Shown here: positions 54,167-62,899 of the stretch, in pieces | How positions within the stretch are numbered: the first letter of the stretch is position 1 | Layout: each line of letters starts with the position of its first letter | Source: Streptomyces collinus Tu 365 | Lineage (GTDB): Bacteria > Actinomycetota > Actinomycetes > Streptomycetales > Streptomycetaceae | DNA length: 64,000 bases | Assembly (NCBI RefSeq): GCF_000444875.1 | Contig: NC_021985.1 | Coordinates: 6,592,170 to 6,656,169, forward strand | Direction: 5' to 3' | The notes under the pieces: generated by a model | Told to the model about the DNA's origin: nothing | Database searches by the model: none | Seen by the model: the letters and a program-made list of their open reading frames with translations, nothing else | Program-made: the position numbers and the translations under genes

Positions 54167-55804
54167 CTACGGCACCGGCCGGGCCCGTTCCACCACCGAC
54201 GCCAGGTCCAGCCCCGACGGCAGGGTGCCGAAAGCCGCGCCCCGGTCGCCGCCGAGACGGGAGGCGCAGAACGCGTCGGCCACCGCCGGCGGCGCGTACC
54301 GCACCAGCAGGGACCCCTGGAGCACCAGCGCGAGCCGCTCCACCAGGCGCCGCGCCCGGGCCTCGACCCCGTCCAGGTGGGCGAGTTCGGTGAACAGGTC
54401 CTTGACCGCACGGTCCAGCCGGTGGTCGGCGCCGTGCGCCCGCCCGATCTCGGTGAGGCACGCGTCCAGCGCGCCCGGCTCGCGCCGCAGCGCCCGTAGC
54501 ACGTCCAGCGCCTGCACGTTCCCCGCGCCCTCCCAGATCGAGTTCAGCGGCGACTCGCGCACCAGCCGGGGCAGCCCCGACTCCTCGACGTACCCGTTGC
54601 CGCCCAGGCACTCCGCGGCCTCCACCGCGAGCGGCGCGCAGCGCTTGGTGATCCAGTACTTGGCGGCCGGCACCGCGAGGCGCAGCAGGGCCAGCTCCTG
54701 CTCGCCGCCGTCGTCGTGGGCGGCCGCGAGCCGCAGCGCCAGCGCGGTCGCCGCCTCCGACTCCAGCGCCAGATCGGCCAGCACGTTGCGCATCAGCGGC
54801 TTGTCGATCAGCTTCCCGCCGAACGCCTCCCGGTGCGCGCAGTGGTGGACGGCCTGGGCGACCGCCTGCCGCATCAGGCCGGCCGAGCCGAGCGCGCAGT
54901 CCAGCCGGGTCGCGGCCACCATCTCGATGATGGTGCGCACCCCGCGCCCCTCCTCGCCGACCCGGCGGGCCCAGGTGCCGTCGAACTCGACCTCCGCGGA
55001 GGCGTTGGACCGGTTGCCCAGCTTGTCCTTGAGCCGCTGGATCAGGAACGTGTTGAGCGTGCCGTCCGGCAGCACCCGGGGGACCAGGAAGCAGGTGAGC
55101 CCGTCAGGGGCCTGCGCGAGCACCAGGAAGCCGTCCGACATCGGCGCCGAGCAGAACCACTTGTGCCCGGTCAGCGCGTACGTCCCGGCCTCGGCGAGCG
55201 GCCGCGCCCCGGTGGTGTTCGTCCGGACGTCGCTGCCGCCCTGCTTCTCCGTCATGCCCATGCCGAACAGGGCGCCGGCCTTCGACGCGGCCGGCCGCAG
55301 GTCCTGGTCGTAGATCGTGGACGTCAGCAGCGGCTCCCACTCGGCCGCCAGCTCCGGATCCGCCCGCAGCGCGGGCACCGCCGCGTGCGTCATCGACAGC
55401 GGACAGCAGGTGCCCGCCTCGACCTGCGTCCAGACCAGGAAACCGGCCGCCCGGCGCACATGCCCCGCGGGCCGCGTCCAGGCGGCCGTCAGCCCCGCCG
55501 AGACCCCCTTGCCGAGCATCCGGTGCCAGGCCGGGTGGAACTCGACCCGGTCGATCCGGTGGCCGTACCGGTCGTGGGTGCGCAGCCGCGGCGGGTACTC
55601 GTTCGCGAGCGCACCCCACTCCTGCACCTGCGCCGCGCCCGCCGACGTCCCGAGCGCCGCCAGTTCGGCACGCACCTCGTCCAGCGTGTCCGCCGCGGTG
55701 TGCCGCTCGACGGCCTCCACGAGGGCCCGGTCGGCGGTGAAGACGTCGTAGGCCACCAGCGGAGGCGGCTGGTTCGTCACGGTGTGGGTCGAGTTGCCTG
55801 CCAT
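54167..55804 (-). CDS. AidB-like acyl-CoA dehydrogenase
   Basis: A 545-residue flavoprotein of the AidB branch of acyl-CoA dehydrogenases. Diagnostic segments: NQPPPLVAYDVFTAD at the N-terminus, GMGMTEKQGGSDVRTNTT, GHKWFCSAPMSDGFLVLAQA, RLKDKLGNRSNASAEVEFD, then CLGGNGYVEES and NSIWEGAGNVQALDVLRAL with the catalytic Glu region. E. coli AidB binds DNA in the adaptive alkylation response. No ada or alkB gene adjoins, so a role in isovaleryl-type acyl-CoA oxidation cannot be excluded. It is divergent from the YihY gene. Confidence 0.92.
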   Translation of the reverse strand: MAGNSTHTVTNQPPPLVAYDVFTADRALVEAVERHTAADTLDEVRAELAALGTSAGAAQVQEWGALANEYPPRLRTHDRYGHRIDRVEFHPAWHRMLGKGVSAGLTAAWTRPAGHVRRAAGFLVWTQVEAGTCCPLSMTHAAVPALRADPELAAEWEPLLTSTIYDQDLRPAASKAGALFGMGMTEKQGGSDVRTNTTGARPLAEAGTYALTGHKWFCSAPMSDGFLVLAQAPDGLTCFLVPRVLPDGTLNTFLIQRLKDKLGNRSNASAEVEFDGTWARRVGEEGRGVRTIIEMVAATRLDCALGSAGLMRQAVAQAVHHCAHREAFGGKLIDKPLMRNVLADLALESEAATALALRLAAAHDDGGEQELALLRLAVPAAKYWITKRCAPLAVEAAECLGGNGYVEESGLPRLVRESPLNSIWEGAGNVQALDVLRALRREPGALDACLTEIGRAHGADHRLDRAVKDLFTELAHLDGVEARARRLVERLALVLQGSLLVRYAPPAVADAFCASRLGGDRGAAFGTLPSGLDLASVVERARPVP

Positions 55805-55934
55805 GATTGCGAACCTACCCGGGATCGCGGCGATGCTGGCATCCAGAGTGGCACAGCGCGCCCGCCGGTGCGCCCGGCCCGTCCACCGGCACCGGAAGGT
55901 GAGGCGGGCCCGGTCCGGCGGATACGGTTGGATC

Positions 55935-57110
55935 GTGCAGCCAGGAAGTGAAACCCCCGAGCGGCCCCCGGGCCGGCTCCACCGGGCCAGAGCCCTCTAC
56001 CGCAACGTCTCCAAGCGCAGGACCGCCTGGCTGCTGCTCAAGGACACCGTCAACTCCTGCATGGAATACCGCATCCTGGGCCTCGCGGCCGAGGCGGCGT
56101 TCTTCACCCTGCTGTCCGTGCCGCCCCTGCTGCTGAGCCTCATCGGCCTCCTCGGCTACGTGGACGCCTGGACCGGCGCCGACACCATCGCCAGCCTGGA
56201 GCACAACCTGCTGGACGCCTCCCGCACGGTCCTGTCCGACCGGGGCGTCAAGGAGATCGCCGAGCCGATCCTGCACGACGTGATGAAGGGCGGCCGACCC
56301 GACGTCATCTCCATCGGCTTCCTCTTCGCCCTGTGGTCCGGCTCCCGCGCGGTGAACGTCTTCATCGACACGATCACCGTCATGTACGGCCTCGACGGCG
56401 TCCGCGGCATCGTCAAGACCCGGATGATGTCCTTCCTGCTGTTCATCGTGGCCCTGCTGATCGGCTCGGTGGCGCTGCCCCTGATGGTGGCCGGACCCGA
56501 CGCGGTGGTGCGCGTCGTGCCCTGGTCGGCGACGGTCGTCCAGGTCCTGTACTGGCCGGTCGTCATCGTGCTGTCCATCGTCTTCCTGACCACGCTCTAC
56601 CACGTGTCCGTGCCCGTCCGCTCCCCGTGGATCGAGGACGTGCCCGGCGCCCTCGTCGCCCTCGCCATGTGGGTCCTCGGCAGCTTCCTGCTGCGCATCT
56701 ACCTGACCAGCACGATCGAGGGCGCCACCATCTACGGCTCACTCGCCGCCTCGGTCGCCGTCCTGCTGTGGATCGGCGTGTCCGCCTTCGCCGTGCTCGT
56801 CGGCGCCGCCGTCAACGCAGCGATCGACCGCGTCTGGCCGGCCGCCGCCACCGGCGCCGCCCGCGCGGCCAACGAACGGGTCCTGGAGGCCCAGGTCGCG
56901 GAGTACGTCGCCCGCGCCGCCGCCGCCCGCGACAGCGACCCCGACGACCCCGACATGCCCTCCGAGTTCCCCGAGCGCTGGTCCCGCTTCCTCCCCCCGG
57001 AGGACGTGACCGCCCGGCTGCGCACCCACGCCCGTAACCCCCACCACCACGCGCACAAGGACCACGGCGCCGGCGGCCCCGAAGGCGACACCCGCCCGCC
57101 CGGCAGGTGA
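55935..57110 (+). CDS. YihY/BrkB family membrane protein
   Basis: A 391-residue membrane protein from GTG 55935 (QPGSETPERPPGRLHRA). A -10-like TACGGT ends 6 bases upstream, predicting a leaderless mRNA. Around six membrane helices span ~45-300: ILGLAAEAAFFTLLSVPPLLLSLIGLLGYV opens the family domain, and LLWIGVSAFAVLVGAAVNAAI closes it. The cytoplasmic C-terminus is long, basic and His-rich (NPHHHAHKDHG). Despite the old label RNase BN, the family has no proven RNase activity and is thought to be a transporter or envelope protein. Confidence 0.9.
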   Translation: MQPGSETPERPPGRLHRARALYRNVSKRRTAWLLLKDTVNSCMEYRILGLAAEAAFFTLLSVPPLLLSLIGLLGYVDAWTGADTIASLEHNLLDASRTVLSDRGVKEIAEPILHDVMKGGRPDVISIGFLFALWSGSRAVNVFIDTITVMYGLDGVRGIVKTRMMSFLLFIVALLIGSVALPLMVAGPDAVVRVVPWSATVVQVLYWPVVIVLSIVFLTTLYHVSVPVRSPWIEDVPGALVALAMWVLGSFLLRIYLTSTIEGATIYGSLAASVAVLLWIGVSAFAVLVGAAVNAAIDRVWPAAATGAARAANERVLEAQVAEYVARAAAARDSDPDDPDMPSEFPERWSRFLPPEDVTARLRTHARNPHHHAHKDHGAGGPEGDTRPPGR

Positions 57111-57586
57111 CCACCCGGCCGGCACGGCCACCCGCGCCCCACCGCCCACGCACGACCGCCGGCACGGCCCGCATGCGCCACCACCCGCGCACGACCGCCG
57201 GCACGCCCCCCCATGCGCCACCACCCGCGCACGACCGCCCGCGCACGACCGCCGGCACAGCCAACCGCGCACCGTCGCCCGCGCATGACTGCTGGCATGG
57301 CCACCCCGCGCACCACCACCCGCGCACCACGGCCCGCACATCACCGGCCACGCACGACCGCCAACACGGCCCCCCCACGCCCCGCCGCCACCGACGCGTC
57401 GTCGCCGGCACCACCACACAAGCACCGCAGCGCCGCCCCCGTACCGCATCGCCCCCGGCGGCTCGGCCCGCCCGGCACGGCCCGCGAGCGTGCCGCACGG
57501 CAACGGCTCCGCCCGCGAACGGCACCGCCCCGGCGGTTCCGCCCACCCGGCGCCCGCGCCCCGGCCCGCGCCTCTACCCTGACCCC
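57111..57586 (+). repeat. Non-coding region with degenerate CGCACGACCGCCGGCAC repeats
   Basis: A 476-bp gap. Exact copies of the 17-mer CGCACGACCGCCGGCAC begin at 57149, 57188 and 57242. A truncated copy is at 57228 and a variant at 57351, with ATGCGCCACCACCCG between units. The spacing (39, 40, 14 bases) is too irregular for CRISPR. All frames are open but low-complexity, giving Arg/Thr/Pro/His or Cys/Arg/Gly peptides. I see no gene. TACCCT at 57575-57580 is a likely -10 box of the next gene. Confidence 0.7.
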
Positions 57587-58567
57587 ATGGACGCTCCTCC
57601 GGGCCCGGTCACCCCCTCGCGCGGGGACCCCCTCGCCAGCCTGCTGGACGGCCCCCGGGCCCGTGGCGCCTTCATGATCCGCGCCTGCTTCGAGCCGCCC
57701 TGGGCGGTCCGCGTGGAGGACCGCGCCCCGCTCACGGTCATGCTGATGGCACGCGGCGACGCCTGGATCACCCACGACGCCGACGGCGACGGCGAACCGG
57801 TCCGGCTGCGCCCCGGCGACCTGGCCATCACCCGCGGCCCCGCCCCCTACACCTGCGCCGACGCCCCCGGCACCGCCCCGCAGGCGCTGATCCTGCCCGG
57901 CGGCGCGTGCCACCACCCCGACGGCCGCCCGCTCAACGGCTCGATGGACCTCGGCGTCCGCACCTGGGGCGACCGCCCCGACGCCCCCACCGTCATGCTG
58001 ATCGGCACCTACCTCGTGCGCGGCGAGATCAGCGGCCGTCTCCTCGACGCCCTGCCACCCCTGCTCACCCTCCCCGCCGAGACCTGGCCCAGCCCGCTCG
58101 TCCCGCTGCTCATGGACGAGGTCGTCCGCGACGAACCCGGCCAGGAGGTCGTCCTCGACCGCCTGCTCGACCTGCTCGTCATCAGCGCCCTGCGGGCCTG
58201 GTTCTCCCGCCCCGGGGCCGCCGCGCCCGGCTGGTACGGGGCCCTCGCCGACCCCGTCGTGGGCCGCGCGCTGCGCCTCATCCAGGACGACCCCGCCCAC
58301 CCCTGGACGGTGTCCGCGCTCGCCGCCAAGGCCGGCGTCTCCCGCGCCGCCCTGGCCCGCCGCTTCACCGAACTCGTCGGCGAGCCGCCCATGACCCACC
58401 TCACCGCCTGGCGCCTCGCCCTGGCCGCCGACCGCCTCCGCGACACCGACGACACCCTGGCCGCCATCGCCCGCCAGGTCGGCTACGGCAGCGCGTTCGC
58501 GCTCTCCAGCGCCTTCAAACGGGTCTACGGCGTCAGCCCCCAGGAACACCGCGCCCGGGCGGCGTAG
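57587..58567 (+). CDS. AraC family regulator with cupin domain
   Basis: A 326-residue regulator. The N-terminal ~190 residues form a cupin sensor (RAPLTVMLMARGDAWI, VRLRPGDLAITRG), with a His pair (CHHPDG). The C-terminal ~100 residues carry two helix-turn-helix units: WTVSALAAKAGVSRAALARRFTE and LAAIARQVGYGSAFALSSAFKRVYGVSPQEHR, the AraC signature. ATG 57587 lies 6 bases after TACCCT, so the mRNA is probably leaderless. Regulators of this cupin type often control a nearby oxidoreductase; none adjoins here. Confidence 0.92.
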   Translation: MDAPPGPVTPSRGDPLASLLDGPRARGAFMIRACFEPPWAVRVEDRAPLTVMLMARGDAWITHDADGDGEPVRLRPGDLAITRGPAPYTCADAPGTAPQALILPGGACHHPDGRPLNGSMDLGVRTWGDRPDAPTVMLIGTYLVRGEISGRLLDALPPLLTLPAETWPSPLVPLLMDEVVRDEPGQEVVLDRLLDLLVISALRAWFSRPGAAAPGWYGALADPVVGRALRLIQDDPAHPWTVSALAAKAGVSRAALARRFTELVGEPPMTHLTAWRLALAADRLRDTDDTLAAIARQVGYGSAFALSSAFKRVYGVSPQEHRARAA

Positions 58568-58577
58568 CCTGGCCCAC

Positions 58578-59267
58578 GTGTACCAGGAGCGGCCGTCCCG
58601 GCTGACCGGCGCGGTGGTGTGGTGGCGCACCCCCGAGGACCCCGCCGTCCGCCCGGTGCTGCCCGACGGCTGCATGGACCTGCTGTACAGCGAGGGCCGG
58701 CTGCTGGTCGCGGGCCCGGACACCCGCGCCCACGTCCCCGCCGGGCCGCCCCGCGCCTGGGCGGGCGTCCGCTTCCACCCCGGCACCGCACCCACCCTGC
58801 TCGGCGTCCCCGCGCACGAACTGCGCGACACCCGAGCCGAGTTGACCGACCTGTGGCCCGCCGACCGGGTCCGGCGCCTGCGCGACCGCCTCGCGGCCGC
58901 ATCCGACCCCGCCACCGCCCTGGAGGACATCGCCCTGGACCTGGCCGCCCGCGCCGCGCCCCCCGACCCGCTCCTGCGCCTGCTCGTCGAACGCCTGGAC
59001 GCGGGCCGCCCGGTGGCCGCGACGGCGGACGAACTCGGCATCGGCGCCCGCCAGTTGCACCGCCGTTCGCTGACCGCGTTCGGCTACGGTCCCAAGACCC
59101 TGGCCCGCATCCTGCGCCTGCGGCGCGCCCTCGCGCTCGCCCGCTCCGGCGTCCCGTACGCCGAGACCGCGGCCCGCGCGGGCTACGCCGACCAGCCCCA
59201 CCTGGCCCGCGACGTCCGGGAACTCGCGGGCACCACGCTCGGCGCGCTACTCGGCCCCGGCGGCTAG
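58578..59267 (+). CDS. AraC-type DNA-binding regulator
   Basis: A 229-residue protein with an N-terminal DUF6597-like sensor (AVRPVLPDGCMDLLYSEGRLLVAGPDT; AWAGVRFHPG) and a C-terminal AraC DNA-binding region (VAATADELGIGARQLHRRSLTAFGYGPKTLARILRL, then AAARAGYADQPHLARDVRELAG). The GTG start at 58578 is 7 bases after TAGCCT, whose TAG is also the stop codon of the upstream regulator gene. It overlaps the convergent VOC gene by 21 bases. Confidence 0.9.
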   Translation: MYQERPSRLTGAVVWWRTPEDPAVRPVLPDGCMDLLYSEGRLLVAGPDTRAHVPAGPPRAWAGVRFHPGTAPTLLGVPAHELRDTRAELTDLWPADRVRRLRDRLAAASDPATALEDIALDLAARAAPPDPLLRLLVERLDAGRPVAATADELGIGARQLHRRSLTAFGYGPKTLARILRLRRALALARSGVPYAETAARAGYADQPHLARDVRELAGTTLGALLGPGG

Positions 59268-59651
59268 CGGCGCGAACAGGTCGACGCCGTTGCCGTCGGG
59301 ATCGTGCACGGTGGCGTAGCGCTGCCCCCAGAACGCGTCCCACGGCTTCAGCTCCCCGTGGTACCCGGCGCCCACCAGATCCTCGTACACGGCGTCGACC
59401 TCGCCGGGCGAACCGCACCGGAAGGCGAGCGCGACCCGCCCCCCGCCGGCGGGCGCCCGCCACTCGGGATGGAACGACCGGACGGTCGCCTCGGTGTCCA
59501 GCGCGAGCACCAGCTCACCGGGCAACTCGGCCTCGACGTGAGGCTGTTCCTCGGCCCCGTCCGGGAAGACCAGACCGAGGCGACGGTAGAAGGCGAGCGA
59601 GGCGGCCAGATCGGAGGCCACCACGCCGATCACGGCGAATCGTGGAGTCAT
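59247..59651 (-). CDS. VOC (glyoxalase/bleomycin resistance) domain protein
   Basis: A 134-residue single VOC domain: FAVIGVVASDLAASLAFYRRLGLVF at the start and YATVHDPDGNGVDLFAPL at the end. A metal-binding Glu in VEAEL and the internal HPEWRAP segment fit the fold. Function may be glyoxalase-like, dioxygenase or antibiotic binding. ATG 59651 is chosen; the frame runs far upstream through an unrelated antisense region. AraC/VOC pairs like this one are common in Streptomyces, and the preceding regulator may control it. Confidence 0.88.
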   Translation of the reverse strand: MTPRFAVIGVVASDLAASLAFYRRLGLVFPDGAEEQPHVEAELPGELVLALDTEATVRSFHPEWRAPAGGGRVALAFRCGSPGEVDAVYEDLVGAGYHGELKPWDAFWGQRYATVHDPDGNGVDLFAPLAAGAE

Positions 59652-59756
59652 GACCGCACCGTAGGGCCGCCACCAGCGGCCGGTCTTGAACGAATCGGAC
59701 ACGGCGGCGCGGCCCGCACGTCGCATAACCGGTTGCGCACCCCCACCGCCGTCACG

Positions 59757-60830
59757 ATGATCCGACTGTCCGAGGACGGGGAGTGGCTGTTGGCCGACAT
59801 GTTCGTGTGCGGGGAGTGCGGTACGGAACTGACCGCTCCCGTCACCCGGGTGGCGTTTCCGGTGCGTGCCCACCACCACTACGGGCACGAGATGCTGCCC
59901 GCCCTGATGGAGCCGGGCACCTACGCGGTCGACCCGGAACCCCGAGGCGGACCCTGGCGGCCCTGGGCCGAGGTCGGGGAAGAGGCGGCGGCGGCCCTCG
60001 GGGTGTTCGCCCCGGTGCACTCCCTCCCCTCCGGACCGCCGGGCGCGGTCGTCGTCGCGCCGGGCGACACCCGCGCCACCGTGTTCATCGCGGGCCGGTG
60101 CGACGGCTACTGCCTGGGCCTGGACGGCCGCGACGGCCCGAACCTCGCCTGCGAGAGCTGCGGCCGGGCGGTGGCGACCCGGATGGACGACTGCTCGATC
60201 TGGCAGGCCGTCTGGCTCGACCCGACCGCCGTGCGACGGGTCCCGGGACCCGAACCCCGGACCGCCGACTGGACCACCCTGCTCGCCGAGGAGCGCGGCA
60301 CACCCCCCGTCGAACAGCCCGGCCGCTGGAGCCCCCAGTGGGAGGCGTCCGCCGGAGCGGCACTCGCCCACCTGCTGGCCGCCTCGGCGGGCGAACCCGT
60401 CGCCCTGCCCGCGGGACTCCTCTCCGACATGTTCGGCCGCGCCCTGACCCTGCTGCTCCCGCCCGGACGCCCGGCGCGGACGCTGTCCCTGGCCGGGCCC
60501 GGCCTGCCCGTGCCCACCGGCGCGGAGATCGTCGTGGTCCCGGTGCACCCCCGGACCGGCGACCCGTGGCGGCCGCCCGGCGAACCGGCGACCGTACCGC
60601 TGCCCCTCGACGTGTGGCTGGGCCTGGCCTTCCCGCAGGACCGGTCGCTGCTGCCGGTGACCGGCGGGCTGCCCCGGGACGTACGGCGCGACGACCCGCT
60701 GCCGGCCCACCCGAACTGGATGTTCCGCCCCGACCGGTGGGTGTTCCTGCGCACGCTGGCCCGGCTCCCCGAGGTCCGCCGGCCGTGGCTGCGCGCGGTC
60801 TACGACCGGCTGCGGGACGAACGGTGCTAG
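59757..60830 (+). CDS. CxxC-rich protein of unknown function
   Basis: About 357 residues from ATG 59757 (MIRLSEDGEWLLADMF); ATG 59799 is an alternative, and neither has a clear ribosome site. Three cysteine clusters, FVCGECGTEL, GRCDGYC and CESCGRAVATR, suggest one or two structural zincs in the N-terminal half. The C-terminal half is rich in Pro and Trp (HPNWMFRPDRWVFLRTLARL). No membrane segment, signal or family was recognised. It is divergent from the VOC gene and monocistronic. Confidence 0.65.
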   Translation: MIRLSEDGEWLLADMFVCGECGTELTAPVTRVAFPVRAHHHYGHEMLPALMEPGTYAVDPEPRGGPWRPWAEVGEEAAAALGVFAPVHSLPSGPPGAVVVAPGDTRATVFIAGRCDGYCLGLDGRDGPNLACESCGRAVATRMDDCSIWQAVWLDPTAVRRVPGPEPRTADWTTLLAEERGTPPVEQPGRWSPQWEASAGAALAHLLAASAGEPVALPAGLLSDMFGRALTLLLPPGRPARTLSLAGPGLPVPTGAEIVVVPVHPRTGDPWRPPGEPATVPLPLDVWLGLAFPQDRSLLPVTGGLPRDVRRDDPLPAHPNWMFRPDRWVFLRTLARLPEVRRPWLRAVYDRLRDERC

Positions 60831-60846
60831 GGCGTGTATCGGAAGC

Positions 60847-60891
60847 GCGGACAGGCCGGGCGGGGTGATGCCCCCGGCCCGGCCTGTCCGC
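60847..60891. terminator. Strong bidirectional terminator
   Basis: GCGGACAGGCCGGGC (60847-60861) and its exact complement (60877-60891) form a 15-bp stem, with extra pairing inside the loop (GGGG/CCCC). It lies between two convergent stops (60830 and 60898). Confidence 0.85.
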
Positions 60892-60897
60892 TCTCTG

Positions 60898-61803
60898 CTA
60901 GAGGTCGAGCTGATGCTGGTGTGTCGTGTGCGTGGGTGTGTAGCCGAGACCGTCGTTGATCCGTCGCATGTGCGCGTTGCTGTCGGCGGTGTCGGTCAGG
61001 AGGCCATCGAGGTCCGGATAGTCCCTGTGGGCCTGTCGGATCGACTCGGCCTTCATCCATCGGCCGAGGCCGTGACCACGGTGCTCGGGCAGCACGCCCG
61101 TGCCGTAGTGCTGGCCGTCACCTGCGCCGTTGCCGGGGATGACGAGTTCGGTGAAGGCGGCGATCGAGCCGTTGGAGGCGTCGATGGCGACAACGGTGTG
61201 CAGGTGGTCGCCTCGCTGTTCGACGGCCTTCGCCGCGGCCCGCACGCGGTCCACGTCCCAGGCCACGGTGCCGTACTCGGCGTCGTCCATGGGCATGTCG
61301 TCCATGGCGCGGCGTGAGGCGGCGAACGTCTGGGCGAGGTCGTCGGGGACGGTTCCCTGCCATGACGTCAGCCGGTAGCCGGGATGAGGACGCTCGACGA
61401 TCCCAGCGAGGACGGTGGTGTCCACCTCGGCCATTGCCAGGCGGGTGTACCTGAAGGTGAGGACCTTCCGGAAACCGCGCGCCGCCAGGAAGCGGTCGCC
61501 GGGCGATCCGGCTTCTGCCTGTGCGACGACGCGGCGTCGGGCGTTGTCCCGGGCGGTGGTCACGGCGGTGTCGAGGAGCCGGGAGCCGACGCCCTTGCGG
61601 CGCTCCGCAGGATGAACGCAGAGGTCGAGCTCGGCCAGATGCTCTTGTCCGCCGTCGAGCAGGCGCAAGAAGGCGGTCCCGGCAGGGATGGAGTCCGCGT
61701 CCGACGCCAGCCAGGCGAGACGCCGGCCGTGCGGCCCGCAGGTGGGGTCGGTCAGTGGGGTGATGCGAAGGGACAAGGTGTCTCCGTCGTGAGGAGGTGG
61801 CAC
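60898..61803 (-). CDS. Tandem GNAT acetyltransferase
   Basis: About 301 residues containing two GNAT domains. The first has AELDLCVHPAERRKGVGSRLLDTAV with a clear RxxGxG acetyl-CoA site. The second has YGTGVLPEHRGHGLGRWMKAE. TADSNAHMRRINDGLGYTP is the usual C-terminal signature. The start is uncertain: GTG 61803 is the outermost, while TTG 61776 has GGAG five bases upstream. Tandem GNATs in actinobacteria include mycothiol synthase, but MshD is a different subgroup; the substrate here is unknown. GC is a little lower than in the neighbours, in line with the scar next to it. Confidence 0.85.
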   Translation of the reverse strand: MPPPHDGDTLSLRITPLTDPTCGPHGRRLAWLASDADSIPAGTAFLRLLDGGQEHLAELDLCVHPAERRKGVGSRLLDTAVTTARDNARRRVVAQAEAGSPGDRFLAARGFRKVLTFRYTRLAMAEVDTTVLAGIVERPHPGYRLTSWQGTVPDDLAQTFAASRRAMDDMPMDDAEYGTVAWDVDRVRAAAKAVEQRGDHLHTVVAIDASNGSIAAFTELVIPGNGAGDGQHYGTGVLPEHRGHGLGRWMKAESIRQAHRDYPDLDGLLTDTADSNAHMRRINDGLGYTPTHTTHQHQLDL

Positions 61804-62261
61804 AGGTCAGTACGCGAGCTCAACTCCTGGGCACTCGTGCGCATGTGCTCCACACCTCCTCATCGACAGCGCCGGCCTGCACCGATGCGGGCGGCTGGGT
61901 GAACCTAGCCGGCTGACGGACCTCTGGGCAACGGATTAACGAAGAGGCGGTATGCGTGTGTGGTCACAGCCACTCGGCGTTGACGATGAGGTTCCAGGCC
62001 GTTCCGTCACCGTCGTCGCCGTCCCACCAGGTTGCGAACGCGCCGGCCAGCCGTTGCGCCTTGGCTTTGGCGCTCTTGCCGGTGTAGGTGGTGGCGAGTT
62101 CGACGTCGTGGTCTGTGAGGGCTGGTTGTCAGTGCAGCCTCATTCGATGAAGTCCTGCTGCCCCTGTCGAAGAAGTACATCCAGGGGGACCCGGAATCTT
62201 CAGATCTCCACACCCCACGCTTCTTGATCGCTACGACCTTGATCGATCTTCGCGACAGGCC
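61804..62261. other. Low-GC scar with gene fragments
   Basis: A 458-bp region of lower GC with no intact gene. It contains a start-less minus-strand fragment (listed separately). It also holds a plus-strand frame of ~40 codons (FDEVLLPLSKKYIQGDPESS onward) that ends at a TAG overlapping the stop of the downstream VOC gene. Both read like real protein pieces. The block looks like the residue of an excised or deleted element. Confidence 0.5.
61964..62134 (-). pseudogene. Start-less gene fragment
   Basis: A ~55-codon minus-strand frame ending at TGA 61964-61966 reads LTDHDVELATTYTGKSAKAK, then AQRLAGAFATWWDGDDG and NLIVNAEWL. It is blocked upstream by a stop and has no start codon or ribosome site. 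Composition is that of a true protein C-terminus. I do not recognise the family. Confidence 0.4.
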
Positions 62262-62891
62262 CTAGAAGGTCACCGGACCCCGTGGTGTCTCCACGGTGAA
62301 GGACAGCGCGAACGGCCCCTCGCTCACCGGGAGTTCGGTGCCCAGCGCGGCCAGCGCGAGCCGCACCCCGGCCGGGTCGGGCGCGGTGGCCCGGACCTCC
62401 AGCAGCGGCGTGACGGGCAGCCCCGAGCCGGTCGGGTGCACCGAGTCACCCCAGTCGATGAGGAACGGGACCAGCCCGCCGTGGGGCGCGGTGCCGCTGT
62501 CGGTCAGCCGCCACCGCAGCAGGGTGCCGTCGGGCGTCCGGCGGCTCATCGGGTGCACCGGCCCGGGATCGTGACCGCGCTCGCGGGCCCCGGAGACCGT
62601 CGCGTCCAGATCGGCCGGGCTGATCGCCCAGGTCACGGTGCGCGGCCCGGCCAGCCGGTCGACCCCGAACGGCCGCAGCTCCACCGGCTCCGGCTGCTCC
62701 GGGTCCGGCCCGATGATCTCCAGATAGCTCCGCCCGCCCAGCGACACCAGGTGGTTGCGGGTGCCGAGCCCCACGTGCACCCCACCGGGCGCGGGCGTCA
62801 CCCCCGTCCGCCGCTCGAACTCGGCGACGGTCGCGGCCAGTTCGGGCGTGGCCAGCACGAGGTGGTCGAGCAGCGGCGGAATCCGGCCCAT
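62262..62891 (-). CDS. VOC/glyoxalase-like domain protein
   Basis: A 209-residue protein of the glyoxalase-like domain type found as single units of ~200 residues. It has PLLDHLVLATPELAATVAEFERRTGV at the start, then HVGLGTRNHLVSLGGRSYLEIIGPDP with a His/Glu pair. The end PFALSFTVETPRGPVTF closes a second half-domain. Function is unknown; distant relatives are extradiol dioxygenases. ATG 62891 (MGRIPPLLDH) is the natural start. It shares a strand with the DUF397/XRE pair but is probably separate from it. Confidence 0.85.
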   Translation of the reverse strand: MGRIPPLLDHLVLATPELAATVAEFERRTGVTPAPGGVHVGLGTRNHLVSLGGRSYLEIIGPDPEQPEPVELRPFGVDRLAGPRTVTWAISPADLDATVSGARERGHDPGPVHPMSRRTPDGTLLRWRLTDSGTAPHGGLVPFLIDWGDSVHPTGSGLPVTPLLEVRATAPDPAGVRLALAALGTELPVSEGPFALSFTVETPRGPVTF

Positions 62892-62899
62892 ACCCGGCC

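Noticed and set aside
57149..57367. Repeats resembling a CRISPR array
   Set aside because: Repeats are few and imperfect, spacing runs from 14 to over 90 bases, spacers resemble each other, and no cas genes are present.
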